A stretch of 64,000 bases of DNA from Ascidia mentula (GCA_947561715.1 OX387201.1:18862001-18926000), one strand, 5' to 3'. Counted from the first letter of the stretch, positions 35,490 to 47,811 are shown. A program made the numbers and translations. Notes: generated by a model not told the origin, from the sequence alone.

Positions 35490-38400
35490 TCTATGTTCTG
35501 ATCCAATATAAAATTTTCATCATGCATGTATTTGCATTGTACACGTCCTGTGCAAAAAGTTGTTCCACTATTTGTGCGTTAACTTGCACTGGAATTTAAT
35601 AAGAAGATTCAAAATATGTAAACTATAGTTATAAAAGGGAATCGTTTGCTTACAAATTGCATATTTGTAATTTGTGGTTTCAAAGATCTTCCTGTCGACT
35701 ACATGAAGGTGGTCTGCCAGTTTGGTTACAAACACATTTGTCCCGAGAACAGAAGAAAAAGCTTCGCACACTGGACAATGTCAGAAAGAAATGGAAAACA
35801 AACTTTTAGACGGATCGAGCGTTACATGAAATCCATGAACGACGGAAACTATGATCTGGGAAGGCTTTATTTGGAGGTTGGTTTTCACTTGTTGTGTTTT
35901 AGTATTTGATGCTCTATATCAATTGCACATTTCTTGACACATAGATTCTTTGGTTTGGTTGTGCAATGTTTAATGCATTTACTGCATGTTCGGTTAATGT
36001 TTCTGTCTTAATCACGCACCTCTTTCACTTCTGTTTGGATCCTGTTTTGATTTTTTCCCATTTCTGACATTATAAATATTCTACCTCATAACTGATCCTA
36101 TTTCAACGTTTGGTCACTTAATTACATTTACAACTGGTTTTGACGCAGGACACAGCCCGACATGAGTATTTTCGTGCCATTGAGCTTCAAATTGAAGATT
36201 ACATCAAAAGCATAACAGAAGTGTGTGTGTAAAGTTATTCTTTTACCTGTATTTAAGACATTTCATGATGGTCATTGTAAGATTGGCCTCTAAATGTGTG
36301 CCTAAAATGTGAAAAGAAATGTTGGAAAACTTGTGCAGTATTTTCTCTTTTACTGTGCATTATTGTATGTGGTCTTACATCATAACTTATGCTGCAGGGT
36401 ATCATGACCATGTCAGTTGACACATCATACGAGTACATTACAGCAAATGCTCAGGATTTTATCTTTAAAAAGTCTAAAGATTTCATAATAATACAAGACT
36501 TTACTGTGCATACAGTTGATGGAAGCAAAACAGTAAGTTATAGGGATTTGACAAAACTCTAATTAAGTAACATGTTCAACTCGTGTCTCCCTCAAATTGT
36601 TCATGCCTATCGGAAGTGCATGGTGTTTAAATATTAACATAGATTATGGTAATACAGTCTCAACTCTTCAGCTTTGCCACCCTAAATTTAACCCACATAG
36701 ACCGCAGCATTAGTTCAAAGCATAAAATAGTCACAAACCTTTATAATTAATAGCTTTATGTTCCAACCCAAAATGTATATGGAAGACCAAAAGACTGCTG
36801 CCTAATGGTTTTAAGTGTTTGATGACATCCTAATAATATTGATGACATAATTAGTCATACGTGTGACACACCCTAGTTTAACATGATAAACTGATATTAA
36901 CAAAGTCATGTATTTTGGAAAAGATTTATGCTTGACTTGTTCATTGCTCCGTTATACCTTTTCTACATGTCTTTTCCCGTACTATCTTTTAAGTTATTGA
37001 AAATATGCACCCCCACATCATTCCTTTTTAATGAAACTGCATATTTTATTCTGACTTCTACACAAAAATCATAGTTTGGAATAAATTTATTGCTCTTCAT
37101 ACTGCGTCATTATTTATTTTCAGTCGGGTGAAATGGAAGCAATTTTTTCAAAGGCTTTGGAAATTTATCTGAGTAAAATGAAGGCAAATGCTTTGGTGAT
37201 TGTTATTATTTCAAGATGGTGACTGTTGTATGTTTGTTAACAATTAAATGCTATCTGGTGACATTAAAACTTGATGCTTTTTGCAGGAACAAGAATGCAC
37301 ATGCAAGGGTGATGTTTTTCAGAAACATTCTTTTGCAAATGATGAAGCAAAACAACATCTTGAGACCGCTTTAGACCCAAAGTTAGTTTTCTCAAGTGGT
37401 TTGGGGTAAAAAATTCTATTGCTGCTTTTGTTATATTAATGGATACTGGTTTTAACATGGCAACAGTCCTCGAACAAAACTAGTAGTTAAAAAAGAGTCG
37501 TTCAAAATGTTCAAAAAACCAAGAGGTAAACATGATAGTCTGGAGTTATTCTGAATTTTATGTGCACCACTGTACAAAAATATTGTGTTCTAATGTATGG
37601 TTTGTTTCAGAATGTAATGCACTGCTTACAATCGAATGCTGTTAGCAGCTACAGGGAAAGCATGATGGTGTGTTTCCTTCTAATGTTGAATCAATCGATT
37701 TACTATATTTGTGGAATTGTTGTAAAATTGTGGCAACTATTTGAACTCTATGTTAAGCTGATTAAATGGGAAATACAGAAAAAAAAGTCGTTCTTCGTTG
37801 GTCATTTTGTTGTGACTATTAGTCAGACAACAAGGATAATATTTATTTATTACAGACATTTGTATTTTGCTGTTTCCATTGAACCTGTTTTGTTTGTGAT
37901 TTACGAAGCTCTCTTTGCAATGGAAGAACCATTTGAAGAATGCCATAAGAAATGTTTGAAGTCTGGAAAAAGAATTCTCTCTTCGTCGCAACTTTAGGCA
38001 AATGCAACGTTGAGGAAACAAATGGAAAGTCAGTTTATTGAAAAGGCAGAGGAGGAAAAATCTTTCTTCAAAAGTTATTTCAAAGTAATCATTTTAATTT
38101 TTTTAAATTCTTCACAAATACATTGTTAATCCTAATATCACAGTTAGCAATTGGGATAATTAAAATTGCATGTGGGTTTGTGCATTAAATTTTCTTGCAT
38201 AGCAAATATTTTTTTGTGTTAAATAAAACTTTTGTTTCAGAGGAAACACGATGCCACCTACTTTGAAAATGAAAATAAGTTAGCAGCGAAGTACCATGAA
38301 CTTGTGGATAACGGGGTAAGAAAACTAGAAACTGTTAATTCAAGGAATTGCTGTTCGTACTGGGATCTGTTAGTTGACAGTATTATTTGAATAAGTATAA

Positions 38401-38539
38401 TGAAAAAAAATACCCTTGTACGGAAGACAATATACATATTTCCATTAAATATATTCTTCAGCCTATTAACCACGTCAGTATATCACAAAAGAAACAAGAT
38501 TTATCTCATTGTGGGGTAGGATGAACTGTTGTTCTATTT

Positions 38540-38601
38540 TGGAGGCTAGACTGGTGGGATCCATGGACTAGCCTTGTGGACCATAGTTTGGTGACCCCTG
38601 G
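38540..38601. mobile_element. hAT-type terminal sequence (MITE relic)
   Basis: TTTGGTGACCCCTG ends at about 38601; its complement CAGGGGTCACCAAA is a typical hAT terminal repeat. No opposite terminus was found, so this is a fragment. Also present near 55230-55292. Confidence 0.4.
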
Positions 38602-40053
38602 TGTAGAGTCACATGCCCTTGTAAACCTTGTCCTTTTCTTTCAACATTAACTAGAGGATGTCAATGTCTGGGTTTTGTTGCAGATCTGCATCTTGTGTCT
38701 CTCTTGATTCCAGAGTGAACACACCAGCTAGGATAAATTATCATTGAACATTTTACTTGATCTGTTACTCTTTTTGCAGGAACTCAAAGCAGCAGAAATC
38801 AGGTTAAAGGTATTGGAGAACCAAAAACTTGCTTCTAAGAAGGTAGAAAAATGTTTACTTTGAAAAAGAATTTTACGGTCGATTTTACTTTGTGTGTTCA
38901 GTGCTTATTTTAACACAATTAGTTGCTGTATTGGAATACCAACAATTTTGTAATGTGTTGCGAGATATATGATTGGAAAACAAACATGTGATGCAACTTT
39001 ATGTTGAAAGAAACGCTTTTGTCAATGCAGTAATTCTGCACACAACTGGCAACCATTAAGTTAGATTATGATCAGTTTAACAAATCCATTACTTTAGGCT
39101 GTGGATTGTTTTGTTCCTCCGAGCGAACTGACATTTTCCATGGACAAAATTATTGACAACGGAAACTTCAGGCTTGTTAAGAAGGCGTGGAATGACATGC
39201 ATGGAAATGTAACAGTGCAGTACATTAACATGGAGGACGGAATATCGACCGAACAGCAGATGGAAACGTAAGTTTTGAAATATATTGACACGGTTTGGGG
39301 TTTTAATCACATAAATGTTTTTCATGTAAAATTCAAACATGGATCTACAGTTGTTCACAAATCTCAGTAATTGAGCTGGTACGTTTGTTGTAGGTTGACG
39401 GAGGGCGTCTCACTATTCTGGTTGGCTAATCACGATCACGTGATCCGCGTACTCGGTCACACTCGCCACGGAAACGAGTTCGGAGTTTTGTTCGAGTACG
39501 TGGACGGTATGGACATCTTCCCCTTCCTCCAATACACCAGGAAGAAGGATTTCTGGCTCCCTCCCCTGGCCAACCTCCGACTCTGTGCCGATATCGTATC
39601 TGCCATTCACTTCCTTCACTCCGATCCAATTTCTAGAGTCGGTGACGTCACGATTGATGACGCAGTGATCACGTGCAGCCTTCGTGCCAAAGTGACCGGG
39701 TTTAAGATTGGTAAATTTATGGAAGGCAACGAAAGTCGTGGAAATGGTGCCGCGTCCCTTGCAAAGATATTCGCATCTATAATCCTCCGGGAGAAGTGGA
39801 GTGGTGATGAGGATTGGGATCGGATTGCGGAGGAGAGCATGGCGTGCGCAGAGACCCAGGAGGAGCGGAAGTAATGTTGGACACTGGAGGATGAAATCCG
39901 ACTTTGTCAAGGGGAAAGTCCCTCGGTCGCTGAAACACGAAAACGTCTCCTCATGCGCTTGGAATCCTCTGATTACGGAGGTTTCACTTTTTCTTAGAAT
40001 ACCTCCTGGATGCCATGAGAGAGCTCGACTTTTTAGACAATGATCAGAATAAA

Positions 40054-40652
40054 ATTGATGACAATGATGTCCTTCCTATTCTTTAACCTGTGTGTTTTCG
40101 TGAGCAATTTTTTTTAGTTTACTCTGGTATCGTCATTGCTCCACAGATATCACATCCGAAACTGTTTGATTTAATTAGTTGAGATATGGGTCATATTTGT
40201 GTTTTAAAATTTCCAGTGGTTGGGTATGCCTCCATTATATGTGTTTCCAATATAGCCCACATATGACGTATCCGAGATATAATCCATTACTGCACTGGGA
40301 CGACTTTTCAGACCCAAACTCTCTATTGTTTGTTCGGGATTAAATGCGTTGACACTTTATTTTTGTTTGTGGAGTTCTGTTGTGTGCAGTAAAACTATGT
40401 GAGTGTGAAGGATTGGTTGTTTTCACAAAAGAAACCCGATCTTGCTGACGGTATTTATGCAAACATGTTATTAATCACCGACACAAACCTCAGTCCCATT
40501 TATAAAATTTCTAACCGCTGTGTAGATAACGACTTCTCGGATTGCACTGAAAGCTTGATAAGCGTCAAGAAGTATGGATTATCGGACCCAATAACAGCGA
40601 ACAAAACAACAAATAAACAACAATACAAAAAAACAACGCGGAAGGAAAGAGT
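40054..40652. other. Spacer between kinase-like gene and LINE
   Basis: A frame of about 85 conserved codons (from 40399; from 57234 in unit 2) begins MSVKD and contains DTNLSPIY, but both copies sit in duplicated DNA, so conservation is not evidence of coding. No domain recognised. Confidence 0.35.
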
Positions 40653-41580
40653 CTTACTTTATTTATTTATTTTTATTATTATTGAAAAAAGGACGCTAAA
40701 GGCGTACAATTGAAGAAAAGACTAAGCAAGAAGACAAAAAAGGCAACAAGGGTTAAACATAATGGCGAGAAATCAGCACAAGAAGTCAAGTTACATGGGT
40801 ATATGCTTCACGTCAAGCAGCGTACGACCACTTTCTTTTGTAATAATGCGGTTCGGTATTTCTCACTGGCGATGTTTAATTCAATGGATCTTATTGTTTG
40901 CAACATATTTACAAATTCTGTTGTTGTTGGTTGCCTTTTAGCGTGTTTGCATATATAAATTACAAATCGGGCACAAAGAAGAGCGCAGTTTGAAAAGCAT
41001 TTAAAAATATTATTATTTTGGTGTATGCCAAACAGTAAATGCAAAGGAGAAAAATAAAAGAGGACACGAAGTTTAGCACTGAGCCAACCGCATACATTTT
41101 CCCAGTAATGTGTTGCAATATGGCAATTTACAAATAGATGTAAAACAGTTTCCGCGGCATTTTCGCAAAGACACATGAACCTGTTTCTGTAACCTTCATA
41201 TCCTTTAACTTGTTATTGGTCACAATGGTCCTGAGATTTAGCTTAATTTGAAAGCTTATTAGTTCAGTTTCCACTGTAGCTTGAGGTATATTTTTATATA
41301 TTTGCCTCCAAGATACTCCAAGGTTGACTAAGGACTCCCATACAGCTTGTGCTTTGGGTTGAATTGTATTGCTATTTTGAAGCCAAGAATACAAAGCCTT
41401 TGTGCTCTCGCAATGTCTCAAGCAATGCAAACAACCATAACAAACGCGTGCGGGAAAAAACAGTGACATCTGGTGGTTATTTGGTGGTTAATGTATAGTC
41501 CACAGGTGGGCGCTAATGTGGGGCGTTTTCCGGTTATTTTGGTTATGCCGTAAAAGGTCTTATACAGTAGGTTGATTGGT
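40653..41580 (-). mobile_element. LINE 3' end (reverse transcriptase C-terminal zinc region)
   Basis: Minus-strand frames 41469-41128 and 41176-40808 give, in order, WRQIYKNIPQATVE, ISFQIKLNLRTIVTNNKL, C-x-C...ETVLHLFVNC, HYWENVCGWL and LHLLFGIHQNNN, the zf-RVT module at the end of L1/Tx1-like LINE proteins. One frameshift separates the two frames. The 3' tail is an AATAA/AAATA-type simple repeat near 40653-40690. 5'-truncated, as usual for LINEs. The copy in unit 2 has the same frameshift. Confidence 0.8.
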
Positions 41581-41844
41581 TGTTGAAGGCGTTGAAAACG
41601 TCGGTCTGGACCACCTCGAGATAGGGGTTGTCCCTATTTCGCTGGATTGCTAGTTTTAAGCGTAAAGAGGTTTTGCGGGATGTTACCAAGTGCCAGGGTA
41701 TGTCATTGATGGGTCGTGTGTCGTGTTTAATTCTGTTTCTTTTTTACCAAATAGTGTGTGTTAGTGAAGTGTTTAATAGTGCTTCTAATGTTTATGACAA
41801 GCACTGAGAGGGTCGTTAGAAGAAAGAATAGCCAACTTACTCAC

Positions 41845-41940
41845 CTTGGATTTGTGGGGCGAACACTTGTATTCCAGACTTGATTCAGACGATACAAAAG
41901 TTCCAATATTCCAGTAATCCAATGTACACAATAGCCCCAT
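41845..41940 (-). other. Possible divergent first exon
   Basis: On the minus strand an ATG at 41940 opens exactly 32 codons (MGLLCTLDYWNIG...) that end at a full donor, AAG|GTGAGT. It lies head-to-head with the TPP2-chimera cassette. In unit 2 the ATG is ATA, so it may be chance. Confidence 0.2.
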
Positions 41941-41994
41941 TTTTAAAAAAATCGTACACGAATGTACGAAACTCCCCGTGTCGGACCGCAGTTC

Positions 41995-42815
41995 CCTAGT
42001 TTTCGAATTAATGGCGACGAGTTGAAATGTCGTGGTTCCGTTTCACTGAACAGCATTTTATTGCTGTACTGATTTTTTTAGCGAATGACCTAATGTGTAA
42101 CGACTTACAATTTCCTTACATCGTCGCTTGCGTCGTAACAAGTATATTGCCAACACAGCAACGCACGACACCTCGATTAAGCACGAGGAAAAACAGTGGA
42201 AGGAGAAGTGCTGGAAGCAGACAAACGCAGTCAAGCGTGAGTTTTTTTTACAACATAGAAGTGTTGGCAAAAATGTGTTTGAAAAAAGGCTGTCAAGTTG
42301 TCATTTTTAAGTATTGTGATAGTTACCAATGCCGTGAAATACAAATTTACTATACTTGCAATGTACAACAAAAATTCCCCGACTTTTTGAAACACACCGA
42401 CTTGATGCTAATGAGTTTAACACTAACCAGAAACAAAATTTTTCCCATTCTGCCATGAATTGTCAGAAAAACGTTTTTGTAGTTTTTTTGTAACTTCTAA
42501 TTGTCGCCTATCTACATACTTTACAACGCTAATCGGCAAAGGAAGAAACGAGAACATGTCTTAGCGAGACATTCTTTGCAATCACCAATTTACGTATTTA
42601 CGTACACACAACTCAGCGGTTGCCTTGATGGTGATGACGTAGCAATATTTCAGATTGGTAAATATGAGATCGCTGCATAACCATAGGAAAGAAAATACAC
42701 ATAGGAAAATAACTATTACTGAAAATAATTTATTATTACATACGGGGAATCACCGAAAGGTTTTCATCGATTCTGATTTTTCCTTGATTAAAGTTATGGG
42801 AAGCAAAGATTAAAA
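41995..42815 (+). promoter_or_regulatory. Cassette 5' flank, copy 2 (before TPP2 chimera)
   Basis: Homologous to 32455-32939, with about 330 bp more. An internal frame (42027-42458) is shared with unit 2 but has no recognisable domain and is probably untranslated leader or promoter. Confidence 0.45.
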
Positions 42816-43798
42816 ATGGGATCCAAGGGCATGCTTTGTAAGTACTTTTGAAACATTTTCGTGTGTTTTGACATACATTAAATTTTTTGAGCCTTTTGAA
42901 AAAATTTGGTAACATTTATTAAAATATACGACCGAGGCTTTTTTCCATTCATTAAGCAATCTGTTTTTCTGAATTTGGGTGTTAGACACCCAGGACCTAG
43001 TAGCCATGAATTACAATTTCTCCTGACCCATACACTTTTACCAGATTGAAAGGAAATTTGAAAATATTTATTTACTGATGTTCTGCACAAAACTTCCAAA
43101 TGCGTTACATATGAAAAGTGTTTGCTGTTCTGCGATTGATCTTCACTACAAAAGTCTTGCATGAAATTATTCAATCGGTTTTCATTTTGGTGCAATTTCA
43201 CTTTATTTCTCAGCAAGAATAAATGAAAATTGAAATAGTTCAGCAACTAAAATTTTGAAAATGTTTAAATTTTATTTTTTAATTGCTGCTTTGTGCAGAT
43301 TCAAGAATAAAAATACTCTTATATTTTAGCATTAAAAGCTCAGGAAATACAATATACCCCATACAGTATACGTCGTGCGATACAAAACACAGCATCAAAA
43401 CAAAGCTCTATTGAATGCTTTGCTCAGGGTCATGGATTTTTACAGGTAGGCTGATATGAATATATTGGGAGGTTACATATAATTTATATCTCACATTTTT
43501 AAGGTAAATGAAGCATATGAATACATAATTAATAATGCTGCTGCACCAGAAAACAAGATATCTTTTGACATTTCACTTCCACAATCAGTAAAAGGTAATT
43601 GTTGATAGTTTAAGATAAATTGTTTGCAACCTGTATAGTTTCTCACTTTCAGTTCTCTGTCAAGATCATGAGATCAACATAATATTTAACTTGTTTGCAG
43701 GAATTTATCTACGTTCGTATAAAGATTGTTTGCACAAAACAATTCGTTGCACAAAGATATGTTTCAATAAAAAAAAGACCTTTGTTATACATAGATAA
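42816..43798 (+). CDS. Chimeric small gene: cassette exon joined to tripeptidyl peptidase II fragment
   Basis: Four exons, all GT/AG and phase-consistent: 42816-42837 (MGSKGML, phase 1), 43330-43445, 43504-43594, 43701-43798; total 327 nt, 108 codons plus TAA. Exon 2 reads LKAQEIQYTPYSIRRAIQNT and IECFAQGHGFLQ, exon 3 VNEAYEYI, exon 4 GIYLRS. These match, in order, the TPP2 stretch just after the catalytic Ser (human has IEVFAQGHGIIQVDKAYDYL and GIYLRDP). The subtilisin catalytic triad is absent, so no peptidase activity is expected. The last about 18 codons are read from repeat element R. It may be a transduplicated gene fragment expressed from a borrowed promoter, or simply a non-functional duplicate. 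Confidence 0.6.
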
Positions 43799-43887
43799 TA
43801 TCCGTTTGGGATAAAAAACTTCGACCGTCTCTGATTTAAGCGTGCTCGTAAAATATATTTACGTCGGCAGCATATTTTTATTTTTCA

Positions 43888-44014
43888 CAAGCAGATCCTA
43901 TTAGTTTCAAAAACAAGCAGATCCTATTAGCTTCAAAAACAAGCAGATCCTATTAGTTTCAAAAACAAGCAGATCCTTTTAGCTTCAAAAACAAGCAGAT
44001 CCTTTTTAACTTCA
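43888..44014 (+). repeat. 26-bp minisatellite, about 5 units
   Basis: Short allele-like version of the 28-unit array at 9832, with the same unit and flanks. Confidence 0.95.
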
Positions 44015-44624
44015 GAAAAATGCAAATCATTTATTTTCGAAACCAGACAATATCCCCATTAGGACAAATGATTTTCCAATGTTGAGCATATAACGAAAGA
44101 CACATTCCGAGCTTTGTACTACTTCATAAAACTACCTGTGTATTCTTTGCAAGACGTCACTGTTCTTCTATTGCGTCATAAATGTTTTTTGCACCTGACG
44201 CCTTTTGACAAGTTATGTACCAGTGGATCGCGCGTCTGTGCTTTTTGACAAATGTCATCTCACTCAAAAACGTAAAAGAAATAATATCCGCTAGATGGCA
44301 GCACAACAACGCCTAAGACAGTTGGCCTCAAACTCAAAACTTCTCGGAGAGCCAAATTCAAGCTAACTCGAGGGCCGCACAATAAAAACTATGTTTTTGA
44401 CACCAAAACTCATGTACAACAGGAATAAACTGTAGTTGGTTTGCCGCAAAATGGGCTGAGATGTGCCGTGGAAATTTTGCCAATTAACAATAGTTTATAA
44501 AATGTTGCAGTATACGGAATTTAATCGATTGTAAGTCGCGGCTCATAAACTTTTTTGCCTTATATACCGTGTGGCCTATGCCGACCGATAAGTCGTTGCT
44601 TTTATTATTTAATATTTGTAGAAA

Positions 44625-44653
44625 CTGATGATGCTTATGGTACACAAGCGAAA
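44625..44653 (+). ncRNA. Hammerhead-like motif in repeat R copy 2
   Basis: CTGATGA, GCTT...AAGC stem, GAAA; one base different from 11171-11199, in the loop. Confidence 0.4.
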
Positions 44654-45054
44654 TCGATTTTTCTAGATAAATTTGTTGAGATGAATCAGATGCTTGTAGC
44701 TTAAAAGCACATTTCTCTTGTTGCTAAAAGCACAGTTCACACTATGTTATACCCACGTTTAAAACAAACCAATGTTACGAGGTCTCCTTGCGGCTGTATT
44801 TTGTTTGACACTACCACAAGGGACCTTGTCTATAAGTGTTTTAAAGTTTGGTTGCATTTGGGCTATATATTCAAAATCTTATTTAAACATGGTCAAATCA
44901 CAAATCACGGATTTCCTCATAATTCTGAGTATAAAGATTGTTTATATTAACATTGTCATGTTTAAAAGAAAACGTTTCCTCAAAAATTTATGCCATCAAC
45001 AGTTTGAATGACGCGATTGGTGTAGCTCCATCATTATAAGTAGCTGACCTGACC

Positions 45055-45087
45055 GACGTCACAGATAATCGCGCGGGTGGTGACGTC
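45055..45087. promoter_or_regulatory. Inverted pair of CRE-like sites (copy 2)
   Basis: GACGTCAC and GTGACGTC with the same 17-bp centre as at 11609. Confidence 0.35.
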
Positions 45088-45898
45088 ATTTTGCTTTAGG
45101 CCACACACCACTAGAGGCGGAAAATGGAAAATTTAAACATGACAATGTTAATAACAATATGGGCCAGTCTCTTTATACCCAGAATTATGAGTAAATCAAC
45201 GTACAATTATTCAATCTTCCAGTTGGCAAAAGCACGCCACATGGCGATTGCCTACATTTTGCTTTACTTTCTGCTAGGTGGCAGTATAGTGCCATAGTAA
45301 CAATTCTAAAAGTTACTATGTTATGGGACTAACAACGCAAATCAACCTAAAGCACACGGGTTGGGACTCCACTCTTGAGGTTAGGTTACCATGGAGATTT
45401 ATATTACTTCATTTTTAACCATTTTTTATTGTATTTGGAGTGTACAATAATGAAAGGATGTACGAATGTGTTTCAAATTGTGCGTTGCGTTGTGTCCGTT
45501 TCACTGCCTATAGATGTAATTATGCAAATAGGCGACCGACAGTGACTAACTTTGTGATAACTTTACAGTCAAAAAGAACACCTGTACTGAATATATCGCT
45601 CGGAAATACGAACTAAATACATGTAAAGGGAAGTGGGATGCTTTACTGTAATTTGTATTTCGATGCTGATTTCTCACCAACGAGACGCTAGTCGACAAAA
45701 CTTTTTTTCCAGTCGACAAAACTTTGAACGCTCATAACTTTGCCGTTTCTTAACAGATCTCGATGATTTTTGCACAAATTGCATGGAATGGCATGTAGTT
45801 TCAAAAAATATAAAAAAATTAAAAAAATTCTAACGATTTATGGAACGAATATTAATGTATATTGTCATAAATCGGTCATAACTACTTTTATCGAACCG

Positions 45899-47045
45899 CG
45901 GCCACGACTATTCATACACCGTTGGAAAATATATTAAAAACCCTTTCCAACCATACCAAACTTGTCCAATTGTCGCACCTGAATGTACGTCTACTGATCG
46001 AATGTTATTCATAACCGTCATAAAAATATACACTTTTTCGTTTATAAGTCTTTTCACAGTTTCGGGGCCACGACTATTCATACACCGTTGGAAACTACAT
46101 TAAAAACCCTTTCTAACCATACCAAACTTGTCCAATTGTCGCACCTGAATGTACGTCTACTGATCGAATATTATTCATAACCGTCATAAAAAATACACAA
46201 TTTCGTTTATAAGTCTTTTCACAGTTTCGGGGCCACAACTATTCATACACCGTTGGAAACTACATTAAAAACCCTTTCCAACCATACCAAACTTGTCTAA
46301 TTGTCGCACCTGAATGTACGTCTACTGATCGAATGTTATTCATAACCGTCATAAAAAATACACAATTTCGTTTATAAGTCTTTTCACAGTTTCGGGGCCA
46401 CAACTATTCATACACCGTTGGAAACTACATTAAAAACCCTTTCTAACCATACCAAACTTGTCTAATTGTCGCACCTGAATGTACGTCTACTGATCGAATG
46501 TTATTCATAACCGTCATAAAAATATACACTTTTTCGTTTATAAGTCTTTTCACAGTTTCGGGGCCACGACTATTCATACACCGTTGGAAACTACATTAAA
46601 AACCCTTTCTAACCATACCAAACTTGTCCAATTGTCGCACCTGAATGTACGTCTACTGATCGAATATTATTCATAACCGTCATAAAAAATACACAATTTC
46701 GTTTATAAGTCTTTTCACAGTTTCGGGGCCACGACTATTCATACACCGTTGGAAACTACATTAAAAACCCTTTCTAACCATACCAAACTTGTCCAATTGT
46801 CGCACCTGAATGTACGTCTACTGATCGAATGTTATTCATAACCGTCATAAAAATATACACTTTTTCGTTTATAAGTCTTTTCACAGTTTCGGGGCCACGA
46901 CTATTCATACACCGTTGGAAACTACATTAAAAACCCTTTCCAACCATACCAAACTTGTCCAATTGTCGCACCTGAATGTACGTCTACTGATCGAATATTA
47001 TTCATAACCGTCATAAAAAATACACAATTTCGTTGAAAAGTCTTT
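45899..47045. repeat. 165-bp satellite array, about 7 units
   Basis: The phrase CTATTCATACACCGTTGG recurs every 164-168 bp (near 45909, 46075, 46240, 46405, 46570, 46735, 46900). Two alternating unit variants (ATATACACTTTTTCG versus AATACACAATTTCG) suggest growth by two-unit steps. A divergent lead-in runs from 45690. Confidence 0.95.
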
Positions 47046-47403
47046 TCACGTTTTGTGAAAATGACAAAAAATATTTGGCCGAAATGAAACTTTTGGTAAA
47101 ACAAGCTAAAACATAATTAGATGGCTCACTAAGACGCTACGTGAAACAACGGAAGAAACAAATAAAAAAGCACAACTGTTACACATACATCAATAAAAAA
47201 GTGCATCGCTGTTCAATAAACAAAGAAATAGTAATGTGCTCTTCGGCAAAAACAAATTAAAAACCATCGTAAAAATGTGGAATTACAACAAAATAGAACG
47301 ATTAATCCAGTGTTGCTTCTACATAAATCACAAAACTTTGTTCTAGGATAAATAATGTGGCTAAAAGTTTACTCAAAAAACGAATTTTAACATAGCTTTA
47401 GTT

Positions 47404-47811
47404 TTATTCAAAGGAAGCTAAAGACTTCCATGGATCGTTTGTGAGGTCGATGGGGGCAAGTTCTGGTGTTTGCGCTGATTCTCCGACTCGAACACACTCA
47501 TCGATGTCATCGTCATCAAAATGAAATGAGGAAGCGTGAATTGAACAATCACTCATCGCTGACTCTGCACGAGGACTCAATGTCTCAATCCCACTATCTT
47601 GCGGTGAAATTGGATTGTTTAAAGGAGCCATAACCAGATATTCCCTCTCATATGGTTTGGAAGCTTCATTATTTTTACATGGAACTCTTCGGGCAATTTG
47701 TAGTCGAAGATTATCATCTGCATATTTGGACTTTTTCTTTGGCAATAACTCCTTTAGTTGAGCATTCTGTTCTACTGATTCGCCATCATCTGCAGCCATA
47801 TAACTTTCATA
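47404..47811 (-). pseudogene. IL-17 receptor tail fragment (unit 1)
   Basis: The last about 135 codons of receptor copy B, ending LASFE, with 3' flank. Homology stops abruptly after the codons for ESYMAAD, where the 205-bp array begins. No SEFIR, membrane or signal sequence. The frame is still open from an internal Met (MAADDGESVEQ, 131 codons). No promoter is evident, so probably a dead fragment. Confidence 0.85.

Larger units (their letters stand above)
32940..40053 (+). pseudogene. Kinase-like (pseudokinase) multi-exon gene, copy A, decayed
   Basis: Exons with GT/AG sites: 32940-32961 (MGSKDML), 33353-33540, 33777-33913, 34456-34569 (start uncertain), 34787-34843, 34984-35164, 35686-35876, 36149-36220, 36398-36532, 37124-37183, 37287-37405, 37467-37525, 37998-38084, 38241-38315, 38780-38842, 39098-39267, 39394-. 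A further exon between 37525 and 37998 is needed for phase and is unresolved. The C-terminal domain is kinase-like: NFRLV loop, GVLFEYVDGMDI hinge, LRLCADIVSAIHFLH helix E, but VTVQY replaces VAIK, VGDVTIDDAV replaces HRDLKxxN and TGFKIGKF replaces DFG. Before it lie coiled-coil-like helices (KQMESQFIEKAEEEK). The N-terminal half is unrecognised. Lesions here: 1-nt deletion in exon 3, TAA in exon 4, GC donor after 37183, TAA at 39872. AATAAA at 40048. Confidence 0.7.
43743..45679 (+). repeat. Composite repeat element R, copy 2
   Basis: Same edges as 9688-12278. The left edge lies inside the last exon of the TPP2 chimera. It retains the hammerhead-like motif and CRE pair but lacks the poly(A) insertion. 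It is followed directly by satellite DNA. Confidence 0.8.

Noticed and set aside
36149-38842. Guanylate-binding-protein helical domain in the kinase-like gene
   Set aside because: Helical, charged exons suggested it, but there is no GTPase G1-G4 motif upstream and the alignment I could make by eye was weak.
39413-39910. 165-codon minus-strand frame over the last exon of kinase-like copy A
   Set aside because: Antisense shadow of a GC-richer coding exon whose plus-strand reading has kinase motifs.
42027-42458. 143-codon frame in the cassette flank, partly shared with 59027-59459
   Set aside because: Frame is not kept end to end between copies and lies upstream of the shared start exon; more likely promoter or leader.
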